In this document: in pieces, positions 11,075 to 23,225 of the stretch
Layout: each line of letters opens with the position of its first letter
How positions within the stretch are numbered: position 1 is the first letter of the stretch
Assembly (NCBI GenBank): GCA_036345935.2
Contig: JADWOT020000007.1
Coordinates: 6,984,074 to 7,048,073 of the forward strand
Source: Taenia hydatigena
Taxonomy: Eukaryota > Platyhelminthes > Cestoda > Cyclophyllidea > Taeniidae
Direction of reading: 5' to 3'
Length of the DNA stretch: 64,000 nt
The notes under the pieces: model-generated
Databases searched by the model: none
What the model saw: the letters and a program-made list of their open reading frames with translations, nothing else
Told to the model about the DNA's origin: nothing
Translations under genes and position numbers: made by a program

Positions 11075-12984
11075 TCAATGGAGAGTGCTTAACGTGGCGA
11101 TAAGGCGGATCGATGGTTCTCTTATAACTCGGGCAATCTGAAGGCAAATTAAAAGACGGCAAAGCGAATGTCATTATCGATTTATCATGCAATATCTGAC
11201 CCTAGCTTAGTTACTACACAATAATGGTTATGAGGATACAGTGAGGATATGTGCCTCTTCCAGTTAGCCGTCGTTAAGTATCTACCTGACTACTGCGATC
11301 AGCATTCACTTTAACCTGCCGTACCGTTAAATTTGACCTAGGCGACTGGTACTCAGCTGGTGGTACGAAAGAACCGGCTGTGTGGTAGCGGTCCCAATGT
11401 GAGTGATAGGCAAGGCACAGCTCAACCCATTGTACCACGCATCCATATGCGTGACGCAAAGGTTAATCCTAAACTTGTTGTCTAAGCAATAAGAGAACTA
11501 GCTTCTCTTTTAACTTGACTACTTCCTGCTTATGGGTAGCCAAATGGAAATAGAAAAGGGACTTTGCTTAAAGTAAAATGATTTCAGAGAGCAAAATATA
11601 CTTTTAAAGTCTTCATTACAAGCCCGTATGAAAAGCTGGAATGTCATGTATTCTACAGCATGAATTGGCGCATCTGCAAATGCATGATCACCTGATGCAT
11701 AAAAGAGGCTTCTTTTGGACAGGTCATATCAGATTTGCATGCGATGTATCAGGTGGGTTCGATTAACTCTGCGTCCGTTGGATAACTTTACTAAACCCCT
11801 TTCGCATCGACTTCATCCCGAAAGTTGCCGAACTTTACCATGAAGTGTTCTGTTTTAGGAGGAGTCAACAGACGAGCGACCAAATCAAGACCTTCCTACT
11901 CAAACCCTTAGTATCCACCACGGTGAAGATGGGATGGCAAGTGATCAAGTAAGTCCACGTGGGTGAAAAGAAGAGAGCTAAAAAGGGGAGAAGGGGAAAG
12001 AAACCTTGCTAGATGGTGGAAATGTGTGGCGATAGGAAGGTAGGTTTTATAAGGTGAGAACGCGTTGAAATGGAAGTTGACAAGGCCAAGGATAAGGTTG
12101 ACTAAATGAAAAGTGTTAAAGAAGCCTACTTGATAAGTGGTTTTAAATCATGTCAAAACAAAATTTGCTATCGAATGTAAAGTAATGGAGAGGGGAGGAG
12201 AGAGTGAGTGGCTGCTTTGTGTTAACTTAGAGGGCAGTAGTGGTAGTAGTAGGCGCCAAAATGATTTCAAATGCCCGTGAATCATCTGCATTTTTGGCAG
12301 CATAAGGAGACCACCTGAGCTTCAATTCCAAAAAAATGATGCCTATGACGCCAATAATGACTCCAAAGGATCTGCGGGGCTATACACTTACGCTAACTAA
12401 CTTTAAAATGAGGCCCAATCCCAAAAATGTGTTCTGGTGGGTGGCTTGGCTGGTCAGTCATTTAAACCTGACTGGCTTGCCATCAAAAGTGACTGCGACT
12501 GCAGATGACTCAGGTACTGCCAATATCGTCACATCTTACTGGTCGACTATTGCACCCCCAACTCCCACTTAAGCCACCAATGCTTATGCTCTCTCGATGG
12601 TGTGATACAATGTTAGCAAGACGGTATATCGACTCCAAAATTGATTGCGAATGGAACATAAAACACTTACATGGATAGTTGAGCCCGGTACATACTAAAA
12701 TATTGAACGTCTCAAGCAAATGAACAACCAGCAAATTCACATTCACAGGCCTACCAGGTTTCTGTTAAAAATGTAGCGTTCTGTTTAGTATTTGAAAGGT
12801 CAATCCCATGTCAACCAAACTTGCCTCACCCACGTCCTCTGTGATTCTAGAGGGAGGTGTAAAACACAGGCGCCTAACACGATTAGGTTATATTTTTCAA
12901 TCAGTTAATGTTCGACACAGACAACCCAAACGTGTGCAAAAGTAAGGATCCTAATATCAAAGGTTTTATTTACTCATGCGCCAC
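11075..12984. other. Intergenic DNA, no gene recognised
   Basis: No coding signal or repeat that I can support. Short plus frames (for example 12336-12572) overlap an equally long minus frame and show no motif. Bases 11940-12250 are mildly purine-rich. Confidence 0.45.
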
Positions 12985-14000
12985 CTTTCGCATCCTAATG
13001 ACACTCGCACGAGTTGAGGTTAGCTTTGGTCACGATTTGAAATCTGATTGTGATTACGACCTCGGATCATAATTCCTAACGCTCACCGATCTCAAGTTGA
13101 TGCTCCCTCACTTGAGCAACATTTGGGGAGCATTAAATTGGTTACGGGAACGCGTGCCTAATTTTAAAATCGACATTCCTTAGTCTTCAACGTAAACTCA
13201 ACGTGTGCATCGGCCACTGTAAAGCGGTGAGTAAAGTCACAACTCAAATTGGATGTTGAGAGGTTATCAACAAGGGTTGAGGCCGGACTAATGTGCCTCG
13301 GTGCCTGCAAGTACATGTCACCAGATACCACGCGTATGATTGTGCGATCCGCAGGAAAGCAGACGAGTGATAATGCTGCCATTATAGTCTACGAAAACGT
13401 CTTTACAAAGCGAATCGCACCAGTTTAATCTGATTCCCCTTTAATTTTGTTTAGAAGCAACCCACTGCAATAATAAGAGTTGTGGAATTTTCAAGTAATA
13501 TTGTATTAAATTTATTTTAAAGCTTTTATACAACTTAATAAGTGCCTTCGTAGACTAGCTAATGGAGGACATGCTTGAGCCTATAAAGCTCTCCTTCTTC
13601 TCCATATGATATAAAGACAGGCTCACTGTACTATCTTCACTAAATTGACCGTCCAATCGTTTTGCCACCAGCTGCACTAAATGCGACAGCTATCAAATAA
13701 CTTGGAAAGAGGAAGAAAGTAGAAACCATTTACGGCCTCGAGCATCTTAAGCATGCATTCCAAATTCGGGAGGAGGTGCAACGTTTGCCGCATCGAGCCT
13801 GTCAAAACAAGCGTTTGCTTTGACGTGAAGACATCGGCTACGGCATTCAGGTGTCTACGATCATGATGCTCAAAATCCGGACAATCGACATGCGAAATGG
13901 CACATTCATTATCGCTCAGCTGCATCCTTTCTCGGTGGCACGACTTGGAGTCGAGATCAGTGGGTACGTACCACCTCTGTGCCTCAGAGGAACCGCTCAT
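12985..14000 (-). pseudogene. Unknown family copy C1 (possibly caspase-like), broken
   Basis: First of three related copies (C2 39739-41565, C3 43566-45058). The first part (about 13990 down to 13677) reads RMQLSDNECAISHVD, then RRHLNAVADVF, QTLVLTGSM and LECMLKMLEAVNGF, matching C2/C3 words RMRLSDYDCVIS, GHLIALGDII, QTLAVTGMM and VDCMQKTFEALGGF. After a stop, a segment at about 13618-13550 gives VFISYGEEGELY. A second exon-like block (13382-13164) ends VEFTLKTK, matching EFSLKTK of C2. The D-x-D/E-C-x-I-S-H pattern followed by a D-G-x-I-x-L-x-x-I-like stretch recalls the caspase large-subunit core, but no intact active-site peptide is present. I hold that identity loosely. The 5' part runs into the 100-N gap, so upstream exons may be missing from the assembly. 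Confidence 0.5.
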
Positions 14001-14100
14001 NNNNNNNNNNNNNNNNNNNNNNNNNNNNNNNNNNNNNNNNNNNNNNNNNNNNNNNNNNNNNNNNNNNNNNNNNNNNNNNNNNNNNNNNNNNNNNNNNNNN
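14001..14100. other. Assembly gap (100 N)
   Basis: Exactly 100 N, the usual placeholder for a scaffold gap of unknown size. It falls at the 5' edge of the C1 pseudogene. Any translation crossing it is meaningless. Confidence 0.99.
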
Positions 14101-14779
14101 ATGCTGTACTGCACCACATGCAATCTATCCCTACTACCTCACTGCCTACGCGTCACTTAATTACTCACTGGTCTTTAACTACATATGCACACACCTCAAC
14201 TTTATCTGACCGTTGAGGCTCGCCTCCGTGGTATTTTATGTTGCTTCCCCCAACTCGGTTGATGGCGGAAAGTAATTAGGAGATGTGAATTGCATAGGCA
14301 GAGTAGCGCAATAGAAGCGTGCTAGGCCAATATCTAAGGGATCGTCGATTAAAACCACATCCTGCTAGTCGTTTGCTTATTTAGTCGCATTTGGTAGCTT
14401 GGATGTACCTCGCATCGATGCTTCACCTACCAACCTACTTTGCAAAATGGTCTTGCAACACTCGACCCGATTATTAGCTTCTCAGTTATTCAGACAATAG
14501 CTGAGCTAAATTACGCTGTTTCTCCATTTCTACTCTATCCTAGTCCTTTCTTCTTTCTTCATTCTCTTCCCTTCAAACCTATTAACGAATGCAAGTTCAC
14601 TGTGAAATAACCCTCGAATGATGCGATGAGAAGCTTAGACGAACAGCGAAGGCCTGCTATTATTGTGGCACATTTTACGCCCAATTCTCTCCGCCCTCTG
14701 TCCCTACACAGGCTAAATAACACCTCAAGCTATTTTCCACTTAGCGCCTACAAGTGTAAATGAACATAACTTCTCAATT
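14101..14779. other. Intergenic DNA, no gene recognised
   Basis: Nothing supported. Part of it (about 14510-14580) is pyrimidine-rich on the plus strand. Confidence 0.45.
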
Positions 14780-15137
14780 GATGCCATCCACCCCTCCTCA
14801 AGATCACCTTTTTCATGCGATCGACCAATCAACAATTAAAGTTAACTCATCAATAAAGCAATCAACACACCACACGTTATGATTAACCTGCACTTGCATA
14901 GATGTCGGATTGCTGTAAAGTTGTTCGCAGATCCTTTGCCCCCTTTTGCCTCTCCACACTGAGTCACCTGCTTTATCACTTGCAGCAATGGCTGGGCACA
15001 TTCGGCCCAAGCACTTCTTCCTTCTAATTGTTGTTGTAGATGCAAGTGGACTTCAGATTCGCCTAACCTCACTACCGCCATCTTCATCGCCACCAACGCC
15101 AGCATTGATGTCGTGGCGACCACAATTGACGCCAAAG
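14780..15137 (-). repeat. Dispersed repeat family D, copy D1
   Basis: About 350 bp, read on the minus strand, matching D2 at 35873-36282 (plus) and, in its 3' third, D3 at 48887-49000 (minus). Shared words include GTTGGTGGCGATG, CAACAACAATTGGAAG (one mismatch), TATTGATGAG and CTTGAGGA-GG-TGGATGGC. A minus frame spans it (15177-14842) with HLHLQQQLE, also found in D2 as HLHLQQQLEERIA. The frame is conserved only in part and D2 has a stop soon after, so I treat it as a repeat or fragment of a duplicated gene rather than a working gene. The 3' end overlaps a Ser/Ala/Asn-rich stretch (GGKGSANNFTAIRHL; D2 SKESANAFTANRHF). Confidence 0.7.
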
Positions 15138-17655
15138 TGGAAAACCACTCCTTACTAGGCAATTGCATTTGTCCCACCTGCTGATGTTAGTTTATTCGCA
15201 AACGGGAGAAAAGGCAGAGCATAGTGCGTGACATTAAGCGAGTCCGACTGTTTGTTGTTCCCCGCCTAAGTCACCAAACCGTGCACATTTATTATTATCA
15301 AAGGAAGTATCCAGGAATGTCTGCCTCCGATTTACCGATGAAAGAAGTGTTTATGGGAAACGTAATGTCACGATGATGACTTCATGGACGACCCACTAAT
15401 TATCTTGTCTCGTTTGCTTCTCCTGTAGCAATGCAGTAGTCTTGACATAGTCCTTCTCTTCACTCTTTCTTCCTAGACGTAGTAGTCATTAGCATTGGCT
15501 TTAGCTATTTTGCTTGTAAAGCACATGCCCGTGTGTGCTTGCGAATGGCAACCAAAGGTTGCTTGTTGTTCAGGGCTAGGTCACACACAAGCACACACAC
15601 AAATAATCTTATAATTCCACTTGTTTGCTAAAAATATGCGTGATCACCTAATGATAGTTTGCACTTGTTCCCAACTCCAATAACGATTGATGCGATGCGC
15701 GCACCATAAGGCAACAATGAGCAATTGTGAGCAGATGAATGCATATCTATTGTACACTTCAAAGTGATACATAAAGAGTGGCATCGACTTAATGGACCGT
15801 TGAGTTAATGAAAAAGAAGAGTGAGTTAAAGCAAGAAGCAATGGAAACTTACGAAGACCATGAAAGTATACGCAGCCTCTCCACATTAGATCATACATTT
15901 CGGCATAAGTGCCTACAAAGCAGTCGGCGTATAGAATAAATGGAAACAGACTTCAGGAAGTACGTTCGGCAAATAATGAAATTATGCACAGGGCTGGCGC
16001 CTACGATAGTTGCATTTACCAACGTCCATGTCCCAAAGCATTCATATCACTATGTGTAGCAATGGTGTCATTCACCATCATCTATGGCTTGAGCTATAAA
16101 ATGTTGCAATGAATTTAAGAAATGTCTTGGTGGGCATCAAATTCATAGTAAAGCAATTAGATAACTTAGAATTATTGGCTAACAGACGTTCACATCAGCT
16201 TAACGCTTGATTAGCATGATGAGGCCCTCCTCAACACCTTTACGAATATCCTGCTATGGCATTTACGTGCATAAGTGTGGCGTAAAAACCTGAAAATTCT
16301 TTATTTGCTGCAAAAGTGCATTGTTAATTTACCATGAATAGTATGGCAGGATTATGTGAAGCTAATTGCATCAAACGGGCTCTATCTAGTCAAGGCTTCA
16401 AACAATTCTTGAAAACTAAAGCATCACATGTCATTTCCGGGGATGCTTTCCATGCTTACTGCTTTGATGTCGGCGAGGTGGTTGCCTGCTGCTTTTATCC
16501 TGTTTTTCCTTGACAATTTCGCTGATGTTAAGCCTCGCATTTAAATCCACGTCTGAAAAGCAATTTTTGCATCAACACTGCATTGGACCTGAAAAATTTA
16601 CTTGTCTAATGGGCAGCACTTGCTTGTTCAAGTGATCACAATTAGATTGCCTGGAGAGAGGTCTGAAAACCTTTATCAAATTATATTATGATCGAGTACG
16701 TTTGAGAAATTTCGCAAAAAGAATACAGTATTGACTTGTGCTTTCATTTTTTGTTTCTTTAGTATAAATCTTCAAACTATGTTCTTCTATAGCCACGAAA
16801 TAACTCAGAGGACTACCTCTATCTAATGCCACACGCTTGTATGGCGTTGTTCACCGAGATTTGCCTGCCTCATTTTCACGGGAAGATAACTGTCACAACT
16901 CAGAGGGCACTATGATCAAGAGCGCGCAGTGTGCTGAATGGTTTGTGAGATATTTTGCAAATAAAAGCTTTAAAGGGCAGCATTTTGAGATTTTCAGACT
17001 CATTGCAAGCAGGCGTATTTTGAGTGTTTATTGGGTTTAACGAGTGGTCGGTGGTATCACCACAGTTTACTTTGTTTCAGTGCATTTAGCGCATGTGAAA
17101 CAACGCATTTTCGTTACAATGCAGAGGCAGTGCTGCTAACAAAAATGCTCGATTAAGAGTAGTTGCATGGAAGACGTGTCGCAGCATGTCGCGTTGCGAT
17201 TTTGGCAGGACAAGTGTGCTAAAATGTTGTAGAGTAACATTTAACGCAGAAAGTTGGCATGTTGAACAAGGTCGATTTTAACACGGACCGCACCATTCAG
17301 CAGCCACTTATTTCATCGTTACATTTCCAAACTCATATTTGTAAATTACTCAAGCATACTGTGCAAGTTTAACGGAAACAAAATTTCGCCGTCGCATGGA
17401 GAAAGATGCCACAATGTGTTCTCCATACCTCTTACCATCTTGACCAGCTGCGCCTAGATATTTATGAGTAATTTGCAGTGCGTGCCAATGAAAAGGACGA
17501 TTTTCATGAATATAAACTGCGTTTAGCTGGTTCTTTGTTTTCCTTCCAATGCAAAAGTGAGTGAACACAAAAGCCGTTGCAGTAACCGCTTTTGAAGCAA
17601 AGTGCCACTAGAGCAATTATATCGACAAGTATTGCTCCACCAATTCTTAGATCCC
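15138..17655. other. Intergenic DNA, no gene recognised
   Basis: No supported gene. A short CA-rich run lies at about 15585-15602. Frames at 15644-15898 (minus) and 16837-17040 (plus) have no family pattern. Confidence 0.45.
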
Positions 17656-19355
17656 TAACTGATCTTACTCGCAAAGCACTCCTTCGCTATTTGTTTCTCT
17701 GGGTCACAACTCGCTACTTCCTAATTTTCTCCCTCGCAGACTGCTTGCGCCTACTTAATTGGAAGAGTATTGCTCATTTGAGAGGCAACTTTATGGATCA
17801 AATATGATGGTACTGAATGAATTTGGTCTCCAGACTTTTAGCTGAAATGTGAAATCAAAGAATCCTTTACAAAACAGCATCAAAGCTTAACTAATGCTCA
17901 CGCCGACATCAAAGGAATGTATCCTTAATGCTGGCGATGACAAGGCACGTGAAACTTTGTGTTATCGTAGCTTTTGATTGAGGGATGAAGCCAATCTTAT
18001 TTTTGTTTCGTTGGCACCACATAATCCCGCCATTCATGCCGTGGTGAAGTACATGAATATGAATATGAACGCGGAGATGAAGCTGTTTAGCAATGTGGTT
18101 TCGTAGTGGATGAAATTGGTCCTGCTCTTCAATGCGCACTAATTTTGCTTGTTTACGCTTTAGCAGCTTGTTAATTGGAGTCTGCTTGCAATGAATCATC
18201 ACGTTTAACTACCTTTGAACTAGATATGAGTATCAACCTACCACAAACATCAACAACTTCTGAGCCTTGATTACTTGGGCCCACTGCAATGTCGACATCC
18301 CACTTTTTGACATTGTAACTGTGCTATACATACAATAAAGCTAAGTAAACGCACCTGAAGTGCCGATAGATAATTTGGAAAAATTAACGCTTCCCACTGA
18401 CCTAGCGAAATTTAATTTATTCCCGCGACGATAGCATCAAAGACCAATACTTCAGTCACCTCTATAGCAAGCACCACCTTGGCTCCAAACGCAACACTGC
18501 GGACGCAAAAATATGCGCCAACTACTGCAGCTCCCAATATAACAGCTATACCATCGATTGCCGCTAAATTAGACGCGATGGAACCATCAACCAATGCTTC
18601 CATTTACTCCACGGCATCACTACCTCCGCTTCACCCGCAACGCTAACTACTGCAGCGTCTAAAAAACAGAGTTCATCACCACTATTGCTAGGTCCTCTGC
18701 TGCTTCTTCTTTGCATGCTGACAGTTCTATTACAACCTTTCGTTTAACTGTTATCATGCGAACATTTGCAGCTTCTCTTTTTCCTTTTCTCTTCATTTGC
18801 ATGCATCGGCGATTTTTATTAATGCCAACTGTTTCACCCCTCTCTCTGCCCTTTTATGTTTTTCGTCGTCAAGTTCTCTGCCTTCCTATTATTATGTGGA
18901 TAAACGCTGCATTAATCAGCTTTTCTTTGCTGCTCTTTAATATTCGTTCCATCGAGTACAATGCTGCCCAATGAAGCAAATCTGTTGTCAGTTCTGTAAT
19001 TTTGCGGGATGTGCTATAAAATAATATAATATTTCAGTAATAACCACTGTTGTACTCTAGTCTACAGATTTCTTGTGCATTTCTCATAAGCATGTGATGC
19101 ACACTTGTGCAATCATTTGGCGTTTCCTAAGGATCGACGGTGACCTTATCAGGCAAAATAGCCCAGAATTTCGAAGGCCATGACTTTGCTATTCGATGCT
19201 ACTCTAATTTGACGATTTAGATGGAATTCTTTGGCAAACACTTATGGCATGCTTTCAATGCAAGGTCAGTTTTAACCTTATTCCATCATGTAGTGAAAAT
19301 TTTGTGCAATTCTTGCTTGCGCTACTTGCAGTTTTCAGTATTAAGCACCGATTTC
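17656..19355 (+). repeat. Direct duplication, copy 1
   Basis: This tract aligns in the same orientation with 21719-24000. Matching stretches include AAAACAGCATCAAAG, GACATCAAAGGAA, TTGATT-AGGGATGAAG, CCTAGCGAAAT, and far downstream CTAGTCTACA and TTTTGTGTGCAATTCTTGC or its near match. The match is broken once: relative to copy 2, about 610 bp are missing at 18427-18432. The duplicated tract holds a mucin-like gene (decayed here) with 5' and 3' flanks. Minus-strand frames in the 5' flank (18202-17909; 22171-21926) are homologous as DNA but not as protein, so I do not call them genes. Confidence 0.85.
18428..18960 (+). pseudogene. 5'-truncated mucin-like pseudogene
   Basis: Relic of the mucin-like gene at 22791. 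It begins abruptly inside the second 49-residue repeat (words TTLAPNATL and TTAAPN match TTLAPNTTL and TTAAPN of copy 2). It lacks promoter, start codon, signal peptide and the first repeat. The frame continues some way (AAKLDAMEPSTNASIYSTAS) past where copy 2 has a stop, then breaks. The Ser/Thr/Ala-rich tail and the Leu/Phe-rich 3' end persist at DNA level (TCCTCTGCTGCTTCTTCTTT, shared with copy 2). No expression is expected. Confidence 0.8.
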
Positions 19356-20343
19356 GATTTGCTATGCTTAGTCCCTACGTTGCATGATTCATCGACGCCT
19401 GCAGCAGCGATCTTCTAATAATGATTCTTACAGCTCGAAAATAACATCAGCCTTCCCACCATAAAATTTCGCAGTAAGCAAAAGCAAGCGCTAGCAATGC
19501 CATCTTCACCAGCAAAGTATGTTTCTTTCCGTTGTGAGGTGTGGTTAAATGATTGAGCTTTTGTGGCAAAGAACTGCAAAGTATTTGCCCTCAATGCATG
19601 AAAATGCTTTGGCATTTAAACTTACATTTGCGCTTCCTTCCCCTTTAAACACAAATTTCTATGAATGTATAGAAGTCATTGCCTCGTTACTCAAATTTTG
19701 TAATGCCAGCGATTTGCGCTAGTCTAAATAAGCTATTGCAGCATTTATTCTGCACATCCCAAGAAAGGGCATTTAAAGCGCCCCATATATGTTGGATCTG
19801 TTGTCATGAAAGATCACTAGATCCTTACAACATTGCTAAATTTGTCTAGTTACTCATCATTACTTGAAATTAGCTCCCTAAACTTACTTCAAGTAAAAAT
19901 ACGCACACAATAGCATTCTATATATAATCTTGTAAAAAGTACGTGCAATCGGTCTGGGAAAGGTATTTTTCTATGGCTCCGTCATGCAAATTAAATAAAT
20001 GAAAACGCACACCTGCATTACCAAGTTTTCTCGCTTCCGACATGATAAGTATGACAGTGCGGATAATATGGCTGTGTGCAAGTGTACCAGATTAGCCGTT
20101 AACTGATCCTACTGGCAGGATGGGAGCGTGGTTATAAGGCAGAACAACTAGACAACCGAAAAATACTGTTTCTATTTCCAAGGCTCATTGCCCGCAATGC
20201 ACTTGTTTCCTTAAATGCATCCTTTAGACAAGGGATGAGGGCACGACTTGAATCTTGTGCTTGAGCAGAAGGCCGATTGCGCCAACGCATTAATCTCCCT
20301 CAAATTGAGGCAGTAAAGATGTTGCAAAACAATAAGCCTTTTC
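19356..20343. other. Intergenic DNA, no gene recognised
   Basis: No supported gene, no repeat match found elsewhere in the window. It separates the first duplication copy from the retroelement relic. Confidence 0.45.
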
Positions 20344-21200
20344 GTGTCAGGGATTGTTGCAGTAAGGAGGATAGCGGCGTCGGAGAACATCATTCCTTCC
20401 AAGAACGGTATGGACTTTAAGTGCTGGCCCCAAATCGCAAAGCTTAAGCTCTATCTATGTCCTAACGACTCCAACACTAACCACTGCCACGAAGCCTCGG
20501 CTTATCTCGTCACCAAACAGCAGGAGCAGAATCCTGTCTAAGACTTTTTCCTCCATTGCCAAAAACCTGGCGAGGAAGATGAGGAACTCGTTTGAAACAT
20601 TCAACGTCTGGAGGACAATGCCTTCTGAGACGTATCGCGCAACAGAATTCGATCAAGGTGGCTATATACAATAAGGGGACTGACTTTGACCATCCACCAC
20701 GGTTAGGAGACTCTATGCCATACAGACAAACAAATTTGATCATCTGTTCGACTTTGCAATCGAAAAGTGGCAAGAACTCTGCGTGACATCTATCCATCGA
20801 CGACCAAAAGGCATCCAAATCCCACGCTTTTACGATGCGCACACTCGCACCGCTTTGCAGGATCAGACGAGTCGTCCTTTTCCTTCTCCTGTCCAGTGCC
20901 AACTGGCTCCCAATTCGTTAACTGAGATGCAGCCAAGTAAATAATAAATTTGTAGACTGACCCAAACCTCCACAAAAGATCCGCATTTTTCCACTCCTCA
21001 TGATGATATTTAGCAGAGGAAAGTGGGATCATGGCAAAAGAGGACACGCCGTTCAAAGTCTGCATGGGAAAGAAACCTGGACGGTAACGTTTATTATAAG
21101 CCAAGAAGTAGCTTGGAACGTGATGCTTGGTGCTGACTTTCTTCATAATGCCATGTTGGCCCTGAGTGTTGTGAAAGGTGCGTTTCCCACCCAGTGAAGC
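20344..21200 (+). mobile_element. Decayed LTR-retrotransposon gag/protease (Ty3/Gypsy type)
   Basis: The plus strand carries a gag-like stretch: GMDFKCWPQIAKLKLYL, then, after a stop, FFLHCQKPGEEDEELV and NIQRLEDNAF. This fits the Gypsy gag pattern F-x-x-x-Q-K-P-G-E-x-x-E-E-x-V-x-x-I-Q-R-L-A-D-x-A-F. At 21003-21197 the frame reads TWTVTFIISQEVAWNVMLGADFL, the C-terminal signature of a retropepsin (hydrophobic, then LGADFL). The protease D-T/S-G-A motif is not visible in plus frames. Several stops and frame changes interrupt it and no reverse transcriptase follows. No LTRs are seen, so it is a fragment. It lies between the two copies of the mucin-bearing duplication. Confidence 0.6.
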
Positions 21201-21718
21201 ACCGCAGCCAACGCGGCCGTTTTATGTACTCTTTTTAATGCTGCAGCTCTCCTCACAAACACGAATAACTCATGTTACTAATAACGAGAGCAAGGAAATT
21301 TGGACACTGCTGAGCACATGTGCGTCCATGTTCTCATGGTAATGTGCGCATCTGGGATAAAGAGACGTCTTCAAGCTTACGATAGCCACTCTTAAAGCTA
21401 AGCCCATTCAGCAACCGTTTAGCTACCCACCACTTCCTTACTTGTAAAAATTGGATTATCTGGTATAGGGGATGACACAACACGAGGTGAAACACCACTA
21501 AGTTACCATGTCTCCATGATTACACTGAAAAATAAAGCTACGGCAGTCTAAAAATGTGCACTGACTACAGAAATTCAGGCGGCGTCTCTGGGATGAAGAC
21601 ATTTCTCTTACACTACGTAAGCAATCCATTAACTCGCTGTGCGGATTAGAGCAGATGACTTTAACTAATAAACGATGAAGAAGTAAATGCGCGTTGTTTT
21701 GTGAAACACAAAATTCAG
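21201..21718. other. Intergenic DNA, no gene recognised
   Basis: No supported gene. The reverse transcriptase expected after gag/protease is not found here. Confidence 0.4.
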
Positions 21719-22756
21719 ATTGATTTTACTTACAAATCGCTTCTTTGCTGCTTGTTTCATTGGGACACAACTTAAGATTTCTTAATTTTTCCTGATGCAG
21801 ACTGTTGACACTCGCTAAAATGAAAGAATACTGCTTAGTTAGAAGACAATTTTTTAGATCAGATGTGGTAGTACTATAATCGAAATGCGAAATTGAAGAA
21901 GCCCTTCCAAAACAGCATCAAAGTTTTAAGCAGCGCTCATGGCGACATCAAAGGAACGCACTTTTAATGTTGACAGTGAAAAGGCACGTAAAGCTTTGAT
22001 TTCTTGTAGCTCTTGATTAAGGGATGAAGTTGCTCTTCTTTGTGTTTTATCGGCACCGTGTAGTCCTGCCACACATGTCGTAGTAAAGTGTGTGGATATG
22101 AATGTGAATGCGGAGATGAAGCTATTCAGCGATGTGGTTTTGCAGTGAACGAAATGGGTCTTGATGTTCAAAATGCATTAATTTGCTAAGTGATACTCTA
22201 GAGCCTTAGTGACTGGGGTCTGCTTGCAATGCTCTACCATGTTTGACAGCCTTACCTGGATATAGGCTTCAATTGACCGATAAGCGGGTAACAAATTTTG
22301 AGCCCTGATCACTTGGGCACATTGCAACGTTGACATCGCGCTTTTTTTCTAATGTGATTGTGCTGTACATGCAATGAAGCTAGGTGAGCGTAAATGGAAT
22401 GCAGATTGACAATTTGAAAGGATATAGCGCGGCCCGCCAACCTAGCGAAATATAAGTTACTCCTACAAACAATGGATACATTTTGCGCAGGATTTAACCG
22501 GTTTGCTCCGTAGTCAAACTGCAGAATCTGTCGGATACAAAACAAAGCAGGACAACATTCGCAATATGCAGAGCGTATTTATACCTGACGGTGTGGGGAA
22601 GAAAGAAATCAGAATTGGCTAAGGGATAAAAATGTTTGTGAAATTTATTCACTTCAGAATTTTCCTAACGCTAATTAGAGGATATTCACGTTGAGCCATG
22701 CAATAGGTGCAGCCAATCGAAATTCACAGAAGCGACACCTACATATCGGCACCTAC

Positions 22757-22763
22757 TATAAAG
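22757..22763 (+). promoter_or_regulatory. TATA box of mucin-like gene
   Basis: TATAAAG, 27 bp before the chosen ATG at 22791, with GAAATCTGATAGAGGC between. The second mucin-like gene has ACTATAAAATTAATCAGAGGCCC at the same place, so both share ACTATAAA followed by an ATC-x-GAGGC element. A TATA this close implies a very short 5' UTR or use of the next ATG (22806). Confidence 0.5.
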
Positions 22764-22790
22764 ACTGCCAGAAATCTGATAGAGGCATCT

Positions 22791-23225
22791 ATGGTCAATC
22801 AAAACATGACATCTTACAGGGGACTCACCGTGCTATTGCTCACCGCATGCTTGGTGGCAGAAATCGAACCGCGCACTGCTCCAGTGTCCAATAGAACAGG
22901 CAAACTCACGAATGCCTCTACTCCATTCACGACAGCACCAACAACCAATGCTTCAGCCGCCACTACGGTCAATACTACCTTGGCTCCAAACACAACGCTA
23001 CTCACTCAAAACTATACGCTAACTACTGCAGTATCCAATACAACAGAGAAACTTACCAATCTTTCCACCCCAATCACAAAGGCGCCAACGACCAGAACTC
23101 CAGTCTCCTCCGCAGCAAATACTACCTTGGCTCCAAACACAACGCTATCCACTCAAAACTATACGCTAACTACTGCAGCGCCCAATAAAGCAGATATTCC
23201 ATTGAATGTCGCTAAGACGCAGTGA
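22791..23225 (+). CDS. Thr-rich mucin-like secreted/surface protein
   Basis: The 144-residue frame starts MVNQNMTSYRGLTVLLLTA, a basic then hydrophobic signal peptide, followed by EIEPRTAPVSNRT. I chose this ATG because the upstream in-frame ATG (22707) precedes the TATA box. The mature part is Thr/Ser/Asn-rich, with two copies of a 49-residue repeat (starting 22935 and 23082) around TTLAPNTTL and TQNYTLTTA. Many N-x-T sequons suggest N- as well as O-glycosylation. The family resembles apomucins of the tapeworm surface or laminated layer. That is inference from composition. The frame stops at 23223-23225, but Ser/Thr-rich sequence continues in the other two frames to about 23480. A hydrophobic GPI-signal-like tail (NANGSTLLLALFFL, from about 23490) then lies back in the first frame. 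Either the gene carries several frameshifts or the assembly does. Confidence 0.6.
   Translation: MVNQNMTSYRGLTVLLLTACLVAEIEPRTAPVSNRTGKLTNASTPFTTAPTTNASAATTVNTTLAPNTTLLTQNYTLTTAVSNTTEKLTNLSTPITKAPTTRTPVSSAANTTLAPNTTLSTQNYTLTTAAPNKADIPLNVAKTQ

Noticed and set aside
9504..11141. Several plus-strand frames of 80-171 codons across the HSP70 region
   Set aside because: They are antisense shadows of the HSP70 coding strand.
13677..14123. 148-codon frame crossing the gap
   Set aside because: 34 of its residues are translated N; only the part up to 14000 is real.
15585..15602. CA-rich run as a microsatellite
   Set aside because: Too short and interrupted to list as a repeat locus.
16837..17040. 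VVHRDLPAS, resembling a protein-kinase HRD loop
   Set aside because: No DFG, APE or other kinase motif in any frame nearby; a five-residue match is expected by chance.
20510..20902. 130-codon minus frame with LILQSGASVRIVK, recalling a retropepsin D-S-G-A motif
   Set aside because: It overlaps on the opposite strand a plus-strand gag/protease relic with better support; the Asp is Gln and the rest of the frame is not protease-like.
17909..22171. Minus frames in the 5' flanks of both mucin copies as a conserved upstream gene
   Set aside because: The DNA is duplicated, but the two frames do not give similar proteins, so there is no sign of coding constraint.
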